From: JAMXLO01 sp036265005
GTDB taxonomy: Bacteria; Pseudomonadota; Alphaproteobacteria; Acetobacterales; Acetobacteraceae
DNA: 64,000 nucleotides
Direction of reading: 5' to 3'
Assembly: GCA_036265005.1 (NCBI GenBank)
Contig: DATAPW010000397.1
Location: forward strand, 1-64,000
Position 1 is the stretch's first letter, and each line of letters opens with the position of its first letter. The position numbers were made by a program, and so were the translations under genes. Positions 1 through 8,834 of this stretch are shown here, one piece after another. The notes under the pieces were generated by a model. That model did no database searches and had not been told where the DNA came from. It saw only the letters and a list, made by a program, of their open reading frames with translations.

Positions 1-775
1 CAAGGTTCCCCTCGGCGTCGCACCGCATTCGCTGCGCGCCGTCACGCCCGACGAACTCGCTGCTGCCATCGCCATCGCCGGCGATGCGCCGATCCATATC
101 CATGTCGCCGAACAGGAAAAAGAAGTCGCCGACTGCATCACCTGGAGCGGCGCGCGTCCGGTCGCGTGGCTGCTCGACCATGCGCCGGTGGACCGACGCT
201 GGTGCCTGGTGCATGCCACGCACATGGATGACGCGGAATGCCGGCGGCTTGCGACAAGCGGCGCGGTCGCCGGGCTGTGCCAGACGACGGAGGCCAACCT
301 CGGCGATGGCATCTTCCCGTTGCGAGCATTTCTGGCGGATGACGGACACTTCGGCATCGGCAGCGATTCGAATGTCTGCACCAGCCCGATCGAAGAACTG
401 CGCTGGCTGGAATATGTCCGCCGCCTGGAGACCCGTGCGCGCAACGTGACGGAGACGCGACAGGGCGCCTCGGTCGCGACCAGTCTGTACACGCGAGCAC
501 TGCACGGCGGCGTGCGGGCGCTGGGGCGCGATGCCGGCGCCATCGCCGCCGGCAAGCTTGCCGATTTGGTGGTGCTGGACACCGAACATCCGACCCTGGT
601 CGGGCGGACTGGCGAGGCGGCGCTCGATGCCTGGCTGTTCTCCGGCAACAGCACGCCGGTGCGCGACGTCATGGTGGCCGGCGAGTGGGTGGTACGGGAC
701 GGAGTGCATTTGGCGCAGGAGGCGATCGCGGCCAGGTTCGCCGGCGTGATGCGACGGCTGGCGGGGGTGGCTTGA
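1..775 (+). CDS. hutF: Formimidoylglutamate deiminase, C-terminal part (5' end outside window)
   Basis: The reading frame is open from base 2 and ends with TGA at 773-775. The visible part has amidohydrolase-fold features: APHSLRAV near the start, the metal-site segment PIHIHVAEQ, the conserved W-GARPV-WLLD stretch, LVHATHMDD, a GIGSDSN motif, and a C-terminal composite-domain segment (GKLADLVVLD). This order matches formimidoylglutamate deiminase, which in histidine degradation converts N-formimidoyl-L-glutamate to N-formyl-L-glutamate and ammonia in the cytosol. A related guanine deaminase or other HutF-like deaminase is less likely because of the APHSLRAV and GARPV segments. Other hut genes would lie to the left; none is seen downstream. 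The family is about 450 residues, so roughly 190 residues are missing. Confidence 0.85.
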   Translation, partial: KVPLGVAPHSLRAVTPDELAAAIAIAGDAPIHIHVAEQEKEVADCITWSGARPVAWLLDHAPVDRRWCLVHATHMDDAECRRLATSGAVAGLCQTTEANLGDGIFPLRAFLADDGHFGIGSDSNVCTSPIEELRWLEYVRRLETRARNVTETRQGASVATSLYTRALHGGVRALGRDAGAIAAGKLADLVVLDTEHPTLVGRTGEAALDAWLFSGNSTPVRDVMVAGEWVVRDGVHLAQEAIAARFAGVMRRLAGVA

Positions 776-824
776 CGGGTTTCGCTGCCGCTTTACCCAT
801 CACCCCACCCCAATCCAACCCGCC

Positions 825-1589
825 TCACTCTGCCATCACCGCCTTGCACGCCGCGGGCAGCGGCGGCGGATGATACGGCGCCGACGGTTTCGGCGGCACG
901 TCCAACTGGTCGAACCACCACTGCAGTGTCGCGTCGCAGCCGTCGCCGGGCGGCGGCGGGGCAGCCTGGACGCAGTCGTGCTGGTCGGCCGGACAGCGGA
1001 AGCGAATATGCATGTGCGCCGAGTGGTCGTACCACGGCCGCATCAGCCGTAACCAGGACCGGTCGCCTTGCACAGTGTCGCAGAGCTGCCGTTTGATCGC
1101 CGGATTGATCAGGATGCGATCCACCTCGGGCAGGCTGGCGGCGAGGTGCAGCAGGGTCACCACCGCGGGCGACCAATGCGCCGGATCGATGCCGCGCTGG
1201 TCGGCACGCACCATGCTCGGCAGTTCCACCGTCTCGCGCTCCGCCGCGGTCAGCGTGCTCTTCGGCGCCACGTCCAGCCCGACATCGACATCGATGCCAA
1301 GCTGGTGGCTGACATGGCCGCCGGGCAGCGGCCCACCGCGCGGCCGGGAGATGTCCTCGACATACAGGTCGCCCAGGCCCGCGGCATGCGCCTGGGTTCC
1401 CAGCGCCGCGATGCGGGCGATGGTCGAGGGCGCGCCCCAGAACGAGCTGCGCGCCAGGTGGATGGTCTGGAACCCCGGGCCGTCTGCCGGCAGCCGCACC
1501 GCGCCGGCGATGCAGCCGGCCGCCTGGCCGCCGATGATGTGCAGCGGCCCCGGCGCCGGCGTCTGCGGCGCCGCCGACAGCGTCAGCAT
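825..1589 (-). CDS. mepA: MepA-like penicillin-insensitive murein endopeptidase
   Basis: About 254 residues from the ATG at 1589. The open frame extends further upstream, but that stretch overlaps the preceding lipoprotein gene and has no start with a ribosome site. Peptidase M74 zinc-binding features are clear: GGHVSHQLGIDVDVG contains the H...D pair, and HSAHMHIRFRC contains the third ligand region. The N-terminus (MLTLSAAP) is a short hydrophobic export signal, possibly with its n-region truncated, so the true start may lie slightly upstream. MepA enzymes cut D-alanyl-meso-diaminopimelate crosslinks in periplasmic peptidoglycan. The gene begins about 25 bases after the stop of the Wza-like gene on the same strand, so both are probably co-transcribed, suggesting local wall remodelling linked to envelope polysaccharide export. 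Confidence 0.85.
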   Translation of the reverse strand: MLTLSAAPQTPAPGPLHIIGGQAAGCIAGAVRLPADGPGFQTIHLARSSFWGAPSTIARIAALGTQAHAAGLGDLYVEDISRPRGGPLPGGHVSHQLGIDVDVGLDVAPKSTLTAAERETVELPSMVRADQRGIDPAHWSPAVVTLLHLAASLPEVDRILINPAIKRQLCDTVQGDRSWLRLMRPWYDHSAHMHIRFRCPADQHDCVQAAPPPPGDGCDATLQWWFDQLDVPPKPSAPYHPPPLPAACKAVMAE

Positions 1590-1614
1590 CGCCGCCAGGC
1601 CGAGGCCCGCGAGC

Positions 1615-2193
1615 CTAGAAGCGGCGCTCGAACACCGTGATCGCGTCGCCTGGCTGCACGGTACTCTGCCGGCTGGCCCTGCCCTCAACGGACTTGCCTT
1701 CAATGGTGCGGACCACGCCAGCATAGGCTTCGACCGCGCGATAGGTGAAGCCGCCGGCCACTGCCACCGCCGTCACCACGGTCATGCCCGGCTGGTAGGG
1801 GTACTGGCCCGGCTTGTTCACCTCACCCAGCACGTAGATCGGCCGAAAGGCGATCACCTCGACTGCCACGGACGGGTTGTGCACCAGCTTGCCGCGCCGC
1901 AGCGCGGCGCCCACTGCGGCCTCCAGATCGGCGGAGGTCAGCCCGGCGGCGTGTACCGCGCCGACCAGCGGCAAGGCGATGTTGCCGCTGTTGTTGACCC
2001 GGAAGTCGCCGGTCAGCGTGTCCTCACCGAATGTGATGATGCGCACCTGATCGCCCGGCTCCAGGTTGTAATCCGGCGGCCCTGCGACCGGCAGCGGCGG
2101 CAGGTCGCTGCCGGGCCCGCTGCAGCCGACAAGCAGCAGCAGCCAGGCGAACAGCATGCCGCGGCGCAGACGCGGTCGGTCGATCGGGTCCAT
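1615..2193 (-). CDS. Wza/GumB-like polysaccharide export lipoprotein
   Basis: The 192-residue protein has a lipoprotein signal peptide with lipobox LLVGC (cysteine near residue 24). A Poly_export domain follows (PPDYNLEPGDQVRIITFGE, then the V-NSGNIALPLVG repeat-like segment), then one SLBB-type module (PIYVLGEVNKPGQYPY). It would form the outer-membrane/periplasmic export channel for a Wzy-dependent exopolysaccharide. It is much shorter than E. coli Wza (about 380 residues) and nearer to the small GumB/ExoF-type proteins, lacking the C-terminal transmembrane helix region of Wza. It is divergent from the BY-kinase gene starting at 2316, its expected inner-membrane partner. The start is uncertain: ATG at 2193 or ATG at 2157, neither with a strong Shine-Dalgarno. 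Confidence 0.88.
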   Translation of the reverse strand: MDPIDRPRLRRGMLFAWLLLLVGCSGPGSDLPPLPVAGPPDYNLEPGDQVRIITFGEDTLTGDFRVNNSGNIALPLVGAVHAAGLTSADLEAAVGAALRRGKLVHNPSVAVEVIAFRPIYVLGEVNKPGQYPYQPGMTVVTAVAVAGGFTYRAVEAYAGVVRTIEGKSVEGRASRQSTVQPGDAITVFERRF

Positions 2194-2315
2194 GCAGCTA
2201 CTTATGACGCGACACGATTAGCCATCGATTAAGGCGCGCGGGATTACACAGTAGCGCAATCGGACAACGTGGCCGGCCAGGACGTCCGGCCCTCACCACC
2301 CGATCAGGACAGTCG
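2194..2315. promoter_or_regulatory. Divergent intergenic region between wza-like and wzc-like genes
   Basis: The 122-base gap between two divergently read export genes must hold both promoters. It contains a hairpin with 6-base arms GGCCGG and CCGGCC at 2271-2291, just upstream of the BY-kinase start, and a less GC-rich stretch at 2195-2260. No convincing -35/-10 pair could be picked by eye. Confidence 0.4.
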
Positions 2316-4562
2316 ATGCTCGACCGCCCGGCCGAGGCTACCCCTGCGCCACCGGAGTCGCGGCAGAACTACCGTCAGCCGCGGACCCAGGCGAATCACG
2401 ACGATCCGGCGGCGCTGAGCGGTGCGGCGATCCTGGCCATTTTGCGGCGCCACAGACTGGCGCTGTTCGCGCCGATGCTGCTGCTCCCGCTGCTGGCCTG
2501 GATCGCGCTGGCGCAGTTCACGCCACGCTACACCGCAACCGGCGCCCTGCTCTACGACGCCAGCGAGTACAAGGCGCGCGAACTGCAAAGTATCCTGCGC
2601 GTCGATCCGATCACCGACGCCGTGATGGCGAGCCAGGCAGAGATCCTGCGCGGCCAGCCCATCGTCGAACGGGTGATCGGGCAACTCGGCCTCAACAACA
2701 ACCCGGAATTCAACGAGTCGCTGCGGCCTTCGTCGTTTGCTGCGAAGTCAACGCGCTGGCTGGCCGATGCGATCGCGCCGTCGCGCGCCGCGGGGCCCGC
2801 GCTGTCGGACCGGACTTTCGGACCGGTGCTGGACGCGAAACGCGACGCGACGAATTTTGCGGTGCAGGCGGCGTTTGCCATCAATCCGCTGAAATCGTCG
2901 CACGTGCTGGAGGTCTCGTTCACCGCCGAAAGCCCGACCGTGGCGGCGGCGGCGGTCAACATGGCGATGGACATCTACGTCAAGGGCCAGTTGGCGGCCA
3001 AGCATCATGCGGTCGATCTTGCCACCGACTGGCTGAACAGGCGGGTCCGCGAACTGCGGGCCGAAGTGGATGCCGGCGAGAACCGCGTCGCTGTCTACCG
3101 TGCGACGCAGGGCCTCGCGCAGGGCATGCACGCCGGCGTCGAGACCGAACAGATCAGCCACCAGGCGGAGAACCTTGCGCGTGCGCGCAGCGACCTTGCG
3201 GCCGCCGAGGGACGGCTGGATGCCGCACGCGGTCGCGCCGGTGCGACGGCGCAGGCAGCGATCGCGCCCAGCGTGGTACAGCTTCGCGTGCAACTCGGCG
3301 CGCTCAACGGACAATTGCAGTCGATGCTGGGCCGGCTCGGTCCGAGCCATCCCGACGTGCAGAGCCTGCGCAGCCAGATCGGCGAACTGCAGCGCGGGAT
3401 CAGCGCCGAGATCGGCCATGTGGTGGCGGCCCTCGAAGCGGATGTGCGCGCCGACCGCGAACGCGTGACCGCACTCGAGCAGGACATGCGCGACGCCCAG
3501 GGACAGTCGGGCCGCGATTCCCACGCGGAAATTCCGCTGAACGCGATGCTGCGCGACGTCGAGGCATCGCGCACCTCGTTGCAGGTCGTGCTGGATCGCA
3601 TGCAGCAGACGGCACAGCAGGACGCCATCGAAGCGCCGGACGCGCACGAGATCTCGCTGGCGCTGCCGCCGACGCGGCCGAGTTTTCCGCGGACCGTGCC
3701 GCTGATGGCGGCTGCGGCGACGTCGGGGGTGCTGTTCGGCCTGCTGCTGGTGTACCTGTTCGAGCTGGCCAGCAGCACATTCCGCAGCGGCGACGACATC
3801 CGCACTTCACTCGGCCTGCCCTGCTTCGCGCTGATCCCGCGGATCAAGCGCCGTGCGCTGGGACGCCTGAGCATCGAGGACTACGCGATCCGCAAGCCGC
3901 TGTCGCCGTTCGCCGAACAGCTTCGCGCGTTGCGGGCCGGGTTGTGGCTGCGTCCCAGCCGGCCGCGCATCGTGGCGATCACCGCGGCGCGCCCCGCCGA
4001 AGGCAAGACCGCTATTGCCCTGGCGCTGGGACGCCAGACGGCGATGAACGGCGAGCGTGTTATCGTGCTGGATTGCGACCTTCGCCAGCCGACGATCGGG
4101 CGGCTCATGCATGACGGGGAGCAGTCCGGCCTGTTCGACTGGCTGGCTGAGCGGGCCACGCTGGCCGATATCATCCGAAAAGATGAGGTCACCGGAATGG
4201 AGTACATTGTCGCCGGAAAGCCGGATGCCAATGCACTCGGCCTGTTGATGTCCGCCACCATGGCGCGCCTGTTGCAGACGCTGCGCCAGGACTATGATTT
4301 CGTGCTGCTCGATGCGCCGCCGGCGCAAGCAGTGACCGATGCACGCATCGTCGCCGGCCTGGCCGATGCCACGCTGCTATGCGTACGCTGGCGCAGTACG
4401 CCGCGCAGCACCGCGTTGAATACTCTCGAAATGCTGGAAGAGGCGCACGCCAATGTGGTAGGCGCGGCCTTGACGCATGTGGACGTCAACGTCCATGTGC
4501 GATCGGGTTTCGCCGATGCCGAGGTGTATCATCCGCGCTACGGCGGCTACTTCCGGGAGTAA
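2316..4562 (+). CDS. Polysaccharide co-polymerase / BY-type tyrosine kinase (Wzc/ExoP/GumC family)
   Basis: The 748-residue inner-membrane protein combines a Wzz chain-length domain with a cytoplasmic bacterial tyrosine kinase. TM1 is near residues 50-69 and TM2 near 462-486, with a long periplasmic coiled-coil region between them (about 190-430). The kinase has a Walker A segment TAARPAEGKT near residue 554, Walker A' VIVLDCDLRQP near 583 and Walker B FVLLDAPP near 661. The tail contains three tyrosines (EVYHPRYGGYFRE), the expected autophosphorylation cluster. It controls polymer length and opens export with the Wza-like protein encoded divergently. The GalE gene follows 9 bases downstream, so co-transcription is very likely. 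The Walker A lacks the usual GE-GKS spelling but keeps the GKT. Confidence 0.92.
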   Translation: MLDRPAEATPAPPESRQNYRQPRTQANHDDPAALSGAAILAILRRHRLALFAPMLLLPLLAWIALAQFTPRYTATGALLYDASEYKARELQSILRVDPITDAVMASQAEILRGQPIVERVIGQLGLNNNPEFNESLRPSSFAAKSTRWLADAIAPSRAAGPALSDRTFGPVLDAKRDATNFAVQAAFAINPLKSSHVLEVSFTAESPTVAAAAVNMAMDIYVKGQLAAKHHAVDLATDWLNRRVRELRAEVDAGENRVAVYRATQGLAQGMHAGVETEQISHQAENLARARSDLAAAEGRLDAARGRAGATAQAAIAPSVVQLRVQLGALNGQLQSMLGRLGPSHPDVQSLRSQIGELQRGISAEIGHVVAALEADVRADRERVTALEQDMRDAQGQSGRDSHAEIPLNAMLRDVEASRTSLQVVLDRMQQTAQQDAIEAPDAHEISLALPPTRPSFPRTVPLMAAAATSGVLFGLLLVYLFELASSTFRSGDDIRTSLGLPCFALIPRIKRRALGRLSIEDYAIRKPLSPFAEQLRALRAGLWLRPSRPRIVAITAARPAEGKTAIALALGRQTAMNGERVIVLDCDLRQPTIGRLMHDGEQSGLFDWLAERATLADIIRKDEVTGMEYIVAGKPDANALGLLMSATMARLLQTLRQDYDFVLLDAPPAQAVTDARIVAGLADATLLCVRWRSTPRSTALNTLEMLEEAHANVVGAALTHVDVNVHVRSGFADAEVYHPRYGGYFRE

Positions 4563-4571
4563 GGACAGGCA

Positions 4572-5561
4572 ATGGCGCGGCGATTTCTGGTCACCGGCGG
4601 AGCCGGTTATGTGGGCAGCCACATCGTGGCGGCCCTGGTCGAACGCGGTGACAGCGTGATGGTGCTGGACAACCTGCGCACCGGCCATCGCGCCGCGGTG
4701 GCGCCGGGCGCGCAACTGGTCGTGGGCGACCTGGCCGATGGCGGGCTGGTCGATACGCTGCTGGCCGACGGTCCCTGGGACGCGGTGTTCCATTTCGCCA
4801 GCCTCACACAGGTGGGCGAGAGCATGCGGCTGCCGTTCCGCTACCTGATCGACAACGGCGCCAACGGCATGAGGCTGATCGAAGCATGCGTGCAGCATGG
4901 CGTGCCACGCTTCGTGCTGTCCTCGACGGCGGCGCTGTTCGGCAGGCCATCCGCCGAGCCGATCGCGGAAGACGATCCGATCGATCCGCAGTCGCCGTAT
5001 GGCGACGGCAAGTGGTTCCTGGAGCGTACGCTGCTATGGGCCGCGCGTGTGCATGGCCTGCGCTCTGCGTCGCTGCGCTATTTCAACGCCGCCGGCGCCG
5101 ACCCCGCGGGGCGCTACGGCGAAGACCATCGACCGGAATCGCATCTCGTGCCGCTGGTGATCGACGCAGCTCTCGGCCGGCGACCGGCACTCGACGTGTA
5201 CGGCAATGACTATCCCACGGCGGATGGCACGTGCCTGCGCGACTACGTGCATGTCACCGACCTGGCCAGTGCGCATTTGCTCGCGCTGGACCACCTGGAA
5301 CACGACAGCATCACCGTCAATCTCGGCAATGGTGCCGGTCATTCGGTGCTGCAGGTAATCGACGCGGTGCAGCGCGTCACCGGCCGGAATGTGCCGTACC
5401 AGATGTGCCCGCGCCGGCCGGGCGATCCGCCGGTGCTGGTCGCTTCGTCGGAGCGCGCGCGGCGTGAGCTTGGCTGGCGACCGCGCTTCGCAGAGTTGGA
5501 TGAGATCGTGCGTACCGCGTTCCTGTGGCGCGAGGCGCACCCTGACGGTTATGGCGACTGA
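4572..5561 (+). CDS. galE: UDP-glucose 4-epimerase
   Basis: The 329-residue extended short-chain dehydrogenase starts at ATG 4572 behind AAGGACAGG. It shows the NAD-binding TGGAGYVGSH, the catalytic S-S-T segment (VLSSTAALFG), the YGDGKWFLE Tyr-x-x-x-Lys active site and the GalE-type FNAAGADPAGRYGE and TCLRDYVHVTDLA motifs. It interconverts UDP-glucose and UDP-galactose in the cytosol, supplying a precursor to the polysaccharide made by this cluster. Its last 11 bases overlap the start of the long membrane ORF, which points to a single operon with the BY-kinase. Confidence 0.93.
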   Translation: MARRFLVTGGAGYVGSHIVAALVERGDSVMVLDNLRTGHRAAVAPGAQLVVGDLADGGLVDTLLADGPWDAVFHFASLTQVGESMRLPFRYLIDNGANGMRLIEACVQHGVPRFVLSSTAALFGRPSAEPIAEDDPIDPQSPYGDGKWFLERTLLWAARVHGLRSASLRYFNAAGADPAGRYGEDHRPESHLVPLVIDAALGRRPALDVYGNDYPTADGTCLRDYVHVTDLASAHLLALDHLEHDSITVNLGNGAGHSVLQVIDAVQRVTGRNVPYQMCPRRPGDPPVLVASSERARRELGWRPRFAELDEIVRTAFLWREAHPDGYGD

Positions 5562-8427
5562 CGGACCACGCAGGTCCGTCGTCCCCATCCTGCTTTCGGC
5601 CGCACTCCTGTTGTGGCCGGCGCTGTGGAACGGTTATCCGCTGGTCTTCTCGGATACCGGAACCTACCTGTCCCAGGCGATCGAGCACTATCTCGGTTGG
5701 GATCGTCCGGTCTTCTACAGCCTGTTCCTGCTCCCGCTGCACCTGACGCTTTCGACATGGCCGGCGGTCGCGGCACAGGCCTTGCTGGCGGCGTACACGC
5801 TGCATTTGGTCCGGCGCATCCTGTTGCCGGCGATATCCGCGTGGTGGCTGCTGCCCGGCGTGGGATTCCTGTCGCTGGCCACCGCGCTGCCCTGGTTCGC
5901 CGCGCAGTTGATGCCCGACATTTTCACCGCGCTGCTGGTGCTGGTGCTGGCGCTGCTGGTGCTGGTTCCCGAACGCCTGTCGCGCCGGGAGCGCGTCTGG
6001 CTGGTGATGTTCGGCGCGTTCATGATCGCGGTGCACCACTCGCATGTGCTGCTGGCAGTCGGGCTGCTGGCCGTGCTGCTGCCATTGCGCAGATGGCTTG
6101 GCGCCGCTGCACCGCTGGGCTGCCGCGGTGTGTCGATGGTGGTCGCCGCGCCGCTGCTGGCGATGACCGCGATCGTCGCGGTGAATGCCGTGGGCTTCGG
6201 GCGCGTTGCGTTGTGGCCGTTCGGCAACGTGTTCCTGCTCGCGCGCATCGTTTACGACGGCCCCGGGATGGACGTGTTGCGCCGCGACTGTTCACAGGCT
6301 GGCTGGCGGCTCTGCGCCTTCGTCGATCAGTTCCCGGACAACGCGGATGATTTCCTGTGGCGACCGGACGGTCCGGTGGCGCGCGCCGGAGGCGCGAAGC
6401 GCGTGTCGGCCGAGGCCGACAGCATCATCAGCGCCGCGCTGATCGGCGAACCCGGCAGCGAGCTGCGCGCGTTCCTGGCGAACACCGCGGGCCAGTCAGC
6501 ACAATTCGCCACCGGCGACGGATTGGAGGCGTGGCCGTCCACCGTCACCCCGTGGCTCGAGCGCGCGTTTCCGCGCGGCGAGGTCGCCGCCTATACGGCA
6601 GCACGGCAAACCCAGGGGACGCTCGCAGTGCCCGGCTGGATGCAGACACTGCATGCGGGCGTCGCGCTGTTGGGTGTCGCGGCGTGCTGCGCGCTGGTGC
6701 CGCTTGCGCTGCGGCGGCGGCAGGTTGCCGGCGGTCTCTGCGTGGCGGCGCTGCTGGCGTTGCTGGGCAATGCGGCGATCACCGGCGGTCTGTCCGGCCC
6801 GCACGACCGCTACCAGAGCCGCGTCATGTGGCTCCCGCCGCTGGTCGCGCTGCTGGCAATACCGGGTGTGGTTGCAGGGAAGAGCCGGGCCGCAACGCAG
6901 ATGGAGGTGTGGCGACAACCGGTGTCGCTGCGTGCGTTGTCGCCTCCCCCTGCCCCCGCAGGCAAGCGGAGGGGGAGGGTGGATCTGGCACACGCCGGCA
7001 ACGTCTTCTGGTCCTGCTTCGAGGCCGCGACATCGGCCACGCTGTCCTTCGCCTCCGCGTTCGTCGTTGCCCGGCTGGTCGGTCCGTCGGAAGTCGGCAT
7101 CGGCGCGGCGGTGGTGGCCGTGCATGTGCTGCTGTGGGTCGCGGTGAATGCGCTGTTCGCCGATCCGCTGGTACAGCGGGCCACGATCGATGATGCGGCA
7201 TTCTCCAGCGCGGTCTGGGCATCGCTGGCAATCGGCTGTGCCGCGGCCTTGCTGCAGCTTGCACTGCCACAGCCGATCGCGTGTTGGCTCGGCGACGGCA
7301 GGCTGCTGCCGATGTCGGCCCTGCTCGCATTGCCGCTGCCTCTGGTCGGCGCGGGAGGGCCGATCCAGGGCCTGCTGACCCGCAACCGCGCCTACCGGAC
7401 ACTCGCCGGTCGCACGCTGATCGGCCAGGGGCTGGGCACCGTCACCGGCATTGCCGCGGCGCTGTCGGGCGGCGGCGCGTGGGCACTCGTGCTGCAGCAG
7501 GCCGTCATTTCCGCCGCCGGTGCGCTTGCCCTGTTGCTGCGCTGCCCGACCCGACCGCGCTGGATCATTCGCCGGCGGGACCTGCGCGACATGCTGCGCA
7601 TCGGCCTGCCGCTGACCGCCAGCACATTGGTGCAGCATGGCCGCTACCGGCTGTTCGCATTGCTGATCGGCGGCACGGCGGGCGCCGCCACACTCGGCCA
7701 GGTGCACATGGCGTTCCGCCTGGTGGATACGGTGCGCGAACTCGCCTTCACCGCGCAGTGGCGGCTGATGCTGCCGCTGCTGTCGGAGCGGCAGGACGAC
7801 CTGCTCGGGCTGCACACAAGAATGGACCGCTGCCTCGGCTGGTCGAGCCTGGTCGTGTTCCCGCTGTGCGGCGCGATGGCGCTGTCGATCCAGCCGCTGG
7901 TGACGTTGCTGCTCGGCCCGGTGTGGCAGCCATCCGGCGACGCGGCGTTGCCGCTGATCGCGCTCACCGCCTGGCTGTTCCTCGCGTTTCCCGCCGGCGT
8001 CGCCGTCATCGCGCGCGGCGAACCGCGCTACACGCTGATCGCCAATATCACCGGTACCGCTGCGACGTTGGCGGGCGTCATGCTGGTTCGCCCCGACTCG
8101 CCGCTGCACGCGGTGCTGCTCTGGCTTGGCGCGCAGATCTTCGTCAGCCCGTATGTGCTGCAGGCCAACGCGCGTGTGCTGGGCACGCGTCTGTTGCGCC
8201 CGCTGCGCGCCGGCGTGCCGATGCTGGCGGCCGCACTGGTGGCAAGCCTCGCCGCATTCGCGCTGTCCGGCATGATCGCGCAGCCCGCGGCGCCGCTGTC
8301 GCTGATCGCGTTGCGGCTGCTGATCGCCGCCGTGATCGGCGTTCCGGCGATGCTCTGGCTGCGGCCTGTGCCGGGCATGCTCCTGGACCGGCCGCCTGCC
8401 GCAGCCAGCACCCTGGTTCAGCGGTGA
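5551..8427 (+). CDS. GT-C-like membrane protein continuous with a Wzx-type polysaccharide flippase
   Basis: A single open frame from ATG 5551 (overlapping the galE stop) encodes about 958 residues in two unrelated halves. Residues 1 to about 450 are a polytopic protein with FSDTGTYLSQA in the first periplasmic loop and GPHDRYQSRV near the end. This resembles GT-C-type or other integral-membrane envelope proteins found near exopolysaccharide genes; I cannot assign a reaction. Residues about 480-958 look like an oligosaccharide flippase of the Wzx/MATE superfamily, with repeated hydrophobic helices and RTLIGQGLGTVTGIAAAL. The join is a hydrophilic linker encoded by a C/G palindrome at 6943-6978. 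An in-frame GTG at 6979 lies directly behind GGAGGGGGAGG. The second half may therefore be made separately as a 482-residue Wzx, a normal length for the family. Whether this is a real fusion or two genes without an intervening stop is undecided. Confidence 0.75.
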   Translation: MATDGPRRSVVPILLSAALLLWPALWNGYPLVFSDTGTYLSQAIEHYLGWDRPVFYSLFLLPLHLTLSTWPAVAAQALLAAYTLHLVRRILLPAISAWWLLPGVGFLSLATALPWFAAQLMPDIFTALLVLVLALLVLVPERLSRRERVWLVMFGAFMIAVHHSHVLLAVGLLAVLLPLRRWLGAAAPLGCRGVSMVVAAPLLAMTAIVAVNAVGFGRVALWPFGNVFLLARIVYDGPGMDVLRRDCSQAGWRLCAFVDQFPDNADDFLWRPDGPVARAGGAKRVSAEADSIISAALIGEPGSELRAFLANTAGQSAQFATGDGLEAWPSTVTPWLERAFPRGEVAAYTAARQTQGTLAVPGWMQTLHAGVALLGVAACCALVPLALRRRQVAGGLCVAALLALLGNAAITGGLSGPHDRYQSRVMWLPPLVALLAIPGVVAGKSRAATQMEVWRQPVSLRALSPPPAPAGKRRGRVDLAHAGNVFWSCFEAATSATLSFASAFVVARLVGPSEVGIGAAVVAVHVLLWVAVNALFADPLVQRATIDDAAFSSAVWASLAIGCAAALLQLALPQPIACWLGDGRLLPMSALLALPLPLVGAGGPIQGLLTRNRAYRTLAGRTLIGQGLGTVTGIAAALSGGGAWALVLQQAVISAAGALALLLRCPTRPRWIIRRRDLRDMLRIGLPLTASTLVQHGRYRLFALLIGGTAGAATLGQVHMAFRLVDTVRELAFTAQWRLMLPLLSERQDDLLGLHTRMDRCLGWSSLVVFPLCGAMALSIQPLVTLLLGPVWQPSGDAALPLIALTAWLFLAFPAGVAVIARGEPRYTLIANITGTAATLAGVMLVRPDSPLHAVLLWLGAQIFVSPYVLQANARVLGTRLLRPLRAGVPMLAAALVASLAAFALSGMIAQPAAPLSLIALRLLIAAVIGVPAMLWLRPVPGMLLDRPPAAASTLVQR
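6943..6978. repeat. C/G palindrome inside the GT-C/Wzx reading frame
   Basis: The arms CCTCCCCCTGCCC and GGCAAGCGGAGGGGGAGG pair around a short loop. Similar hairpins in this window (21463-21540, 23842-23871) are intergenic, so its position inside a coding frame is unusual. Its right arm doubles as a Shine-Dalgarno for the in-frame GTG at 6979. Confidence 0.6.
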
Positions 8428-8834
8428 TAGCTGTCCTGCTCCAGTACCTTCACGCCGAACCAGCCCCAGTACACGCAGTGGCGGCGGATCAACCCATTCT
8501 CGATCTCCATGGACTCGACGAAGTCCATCTGGTCGCCGTCCGGCGTCTCGCGCGGATATTCCCAGATCAGCTTGCGGCCATCGGTGAAGAAGCCGCTGCG
8601 GAAGTGGCGCCGGCTGGGCGGCGTGCGGTCGAACACCACGCGCAGGAAGTCACGCAACCGGTCGCGCCCCTCGATGACGCCGCGCTCCGAGCCGGTCAGG
8701 TGGCGCACCAGGGGGCTCTCCAGGCGCGTGTCCTCGGCGTAGAGCGCGGCGGCTGCCTCGATGTCCCTGGCGCCCAGCGCCTCGTCCCAAAGCTGGTAGA
8801 TCTGCTCGACCGAACGTACCGGATTGGCTTGCAT
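8418..8834 (-). CDS. SnoaL-like / NTF2-fold polyketide-cyclase-type protein
   Basis: The 138-residue protein starts at ATG 8834 behind GAGGAG; a longer frame to 8879 lacks a ribosome site. It has the SnoaL/NTF2 layout: an N-terminal helix (VEQIYQLWDEALGARDIEA), then ALYAEDTRLESPLV, the GRDRLRDFLRVVF helix and an antiparallel sheet ending in RHCVYWGWFGVKVL. The fold covers isomerases, cyclases, hydrolases and binding proteins, so no reaction can be given. It converges on the flippase frame with a 10-base tail overlap. Confidence 0.75.
   Translation of the reverse strand: MQANPVRSVEQIYQLWDEALGARDIEAAAALYAEDTRLESPLVRHLTGSERGVIEGRDRLRDFLRVVFDRTPPSRRHFRSGFFTDGRKLIWEYPRETPDGDQMDFVESMEIENGLIRRHCVYWGWFGVKVLEQDSYHR

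Noticed and set aside
1012..2232. 406-codon plus-strand frame opposite mepA and wza
   Set aside because: Antisense to two genes with catalytic and lipobox motifs; no protein features of its own.
6496..8109. 537-codon minus-strand frame opposite the flippase half
   Set aside because: Arg/Gln-rich shadow frame, no conserved motif.
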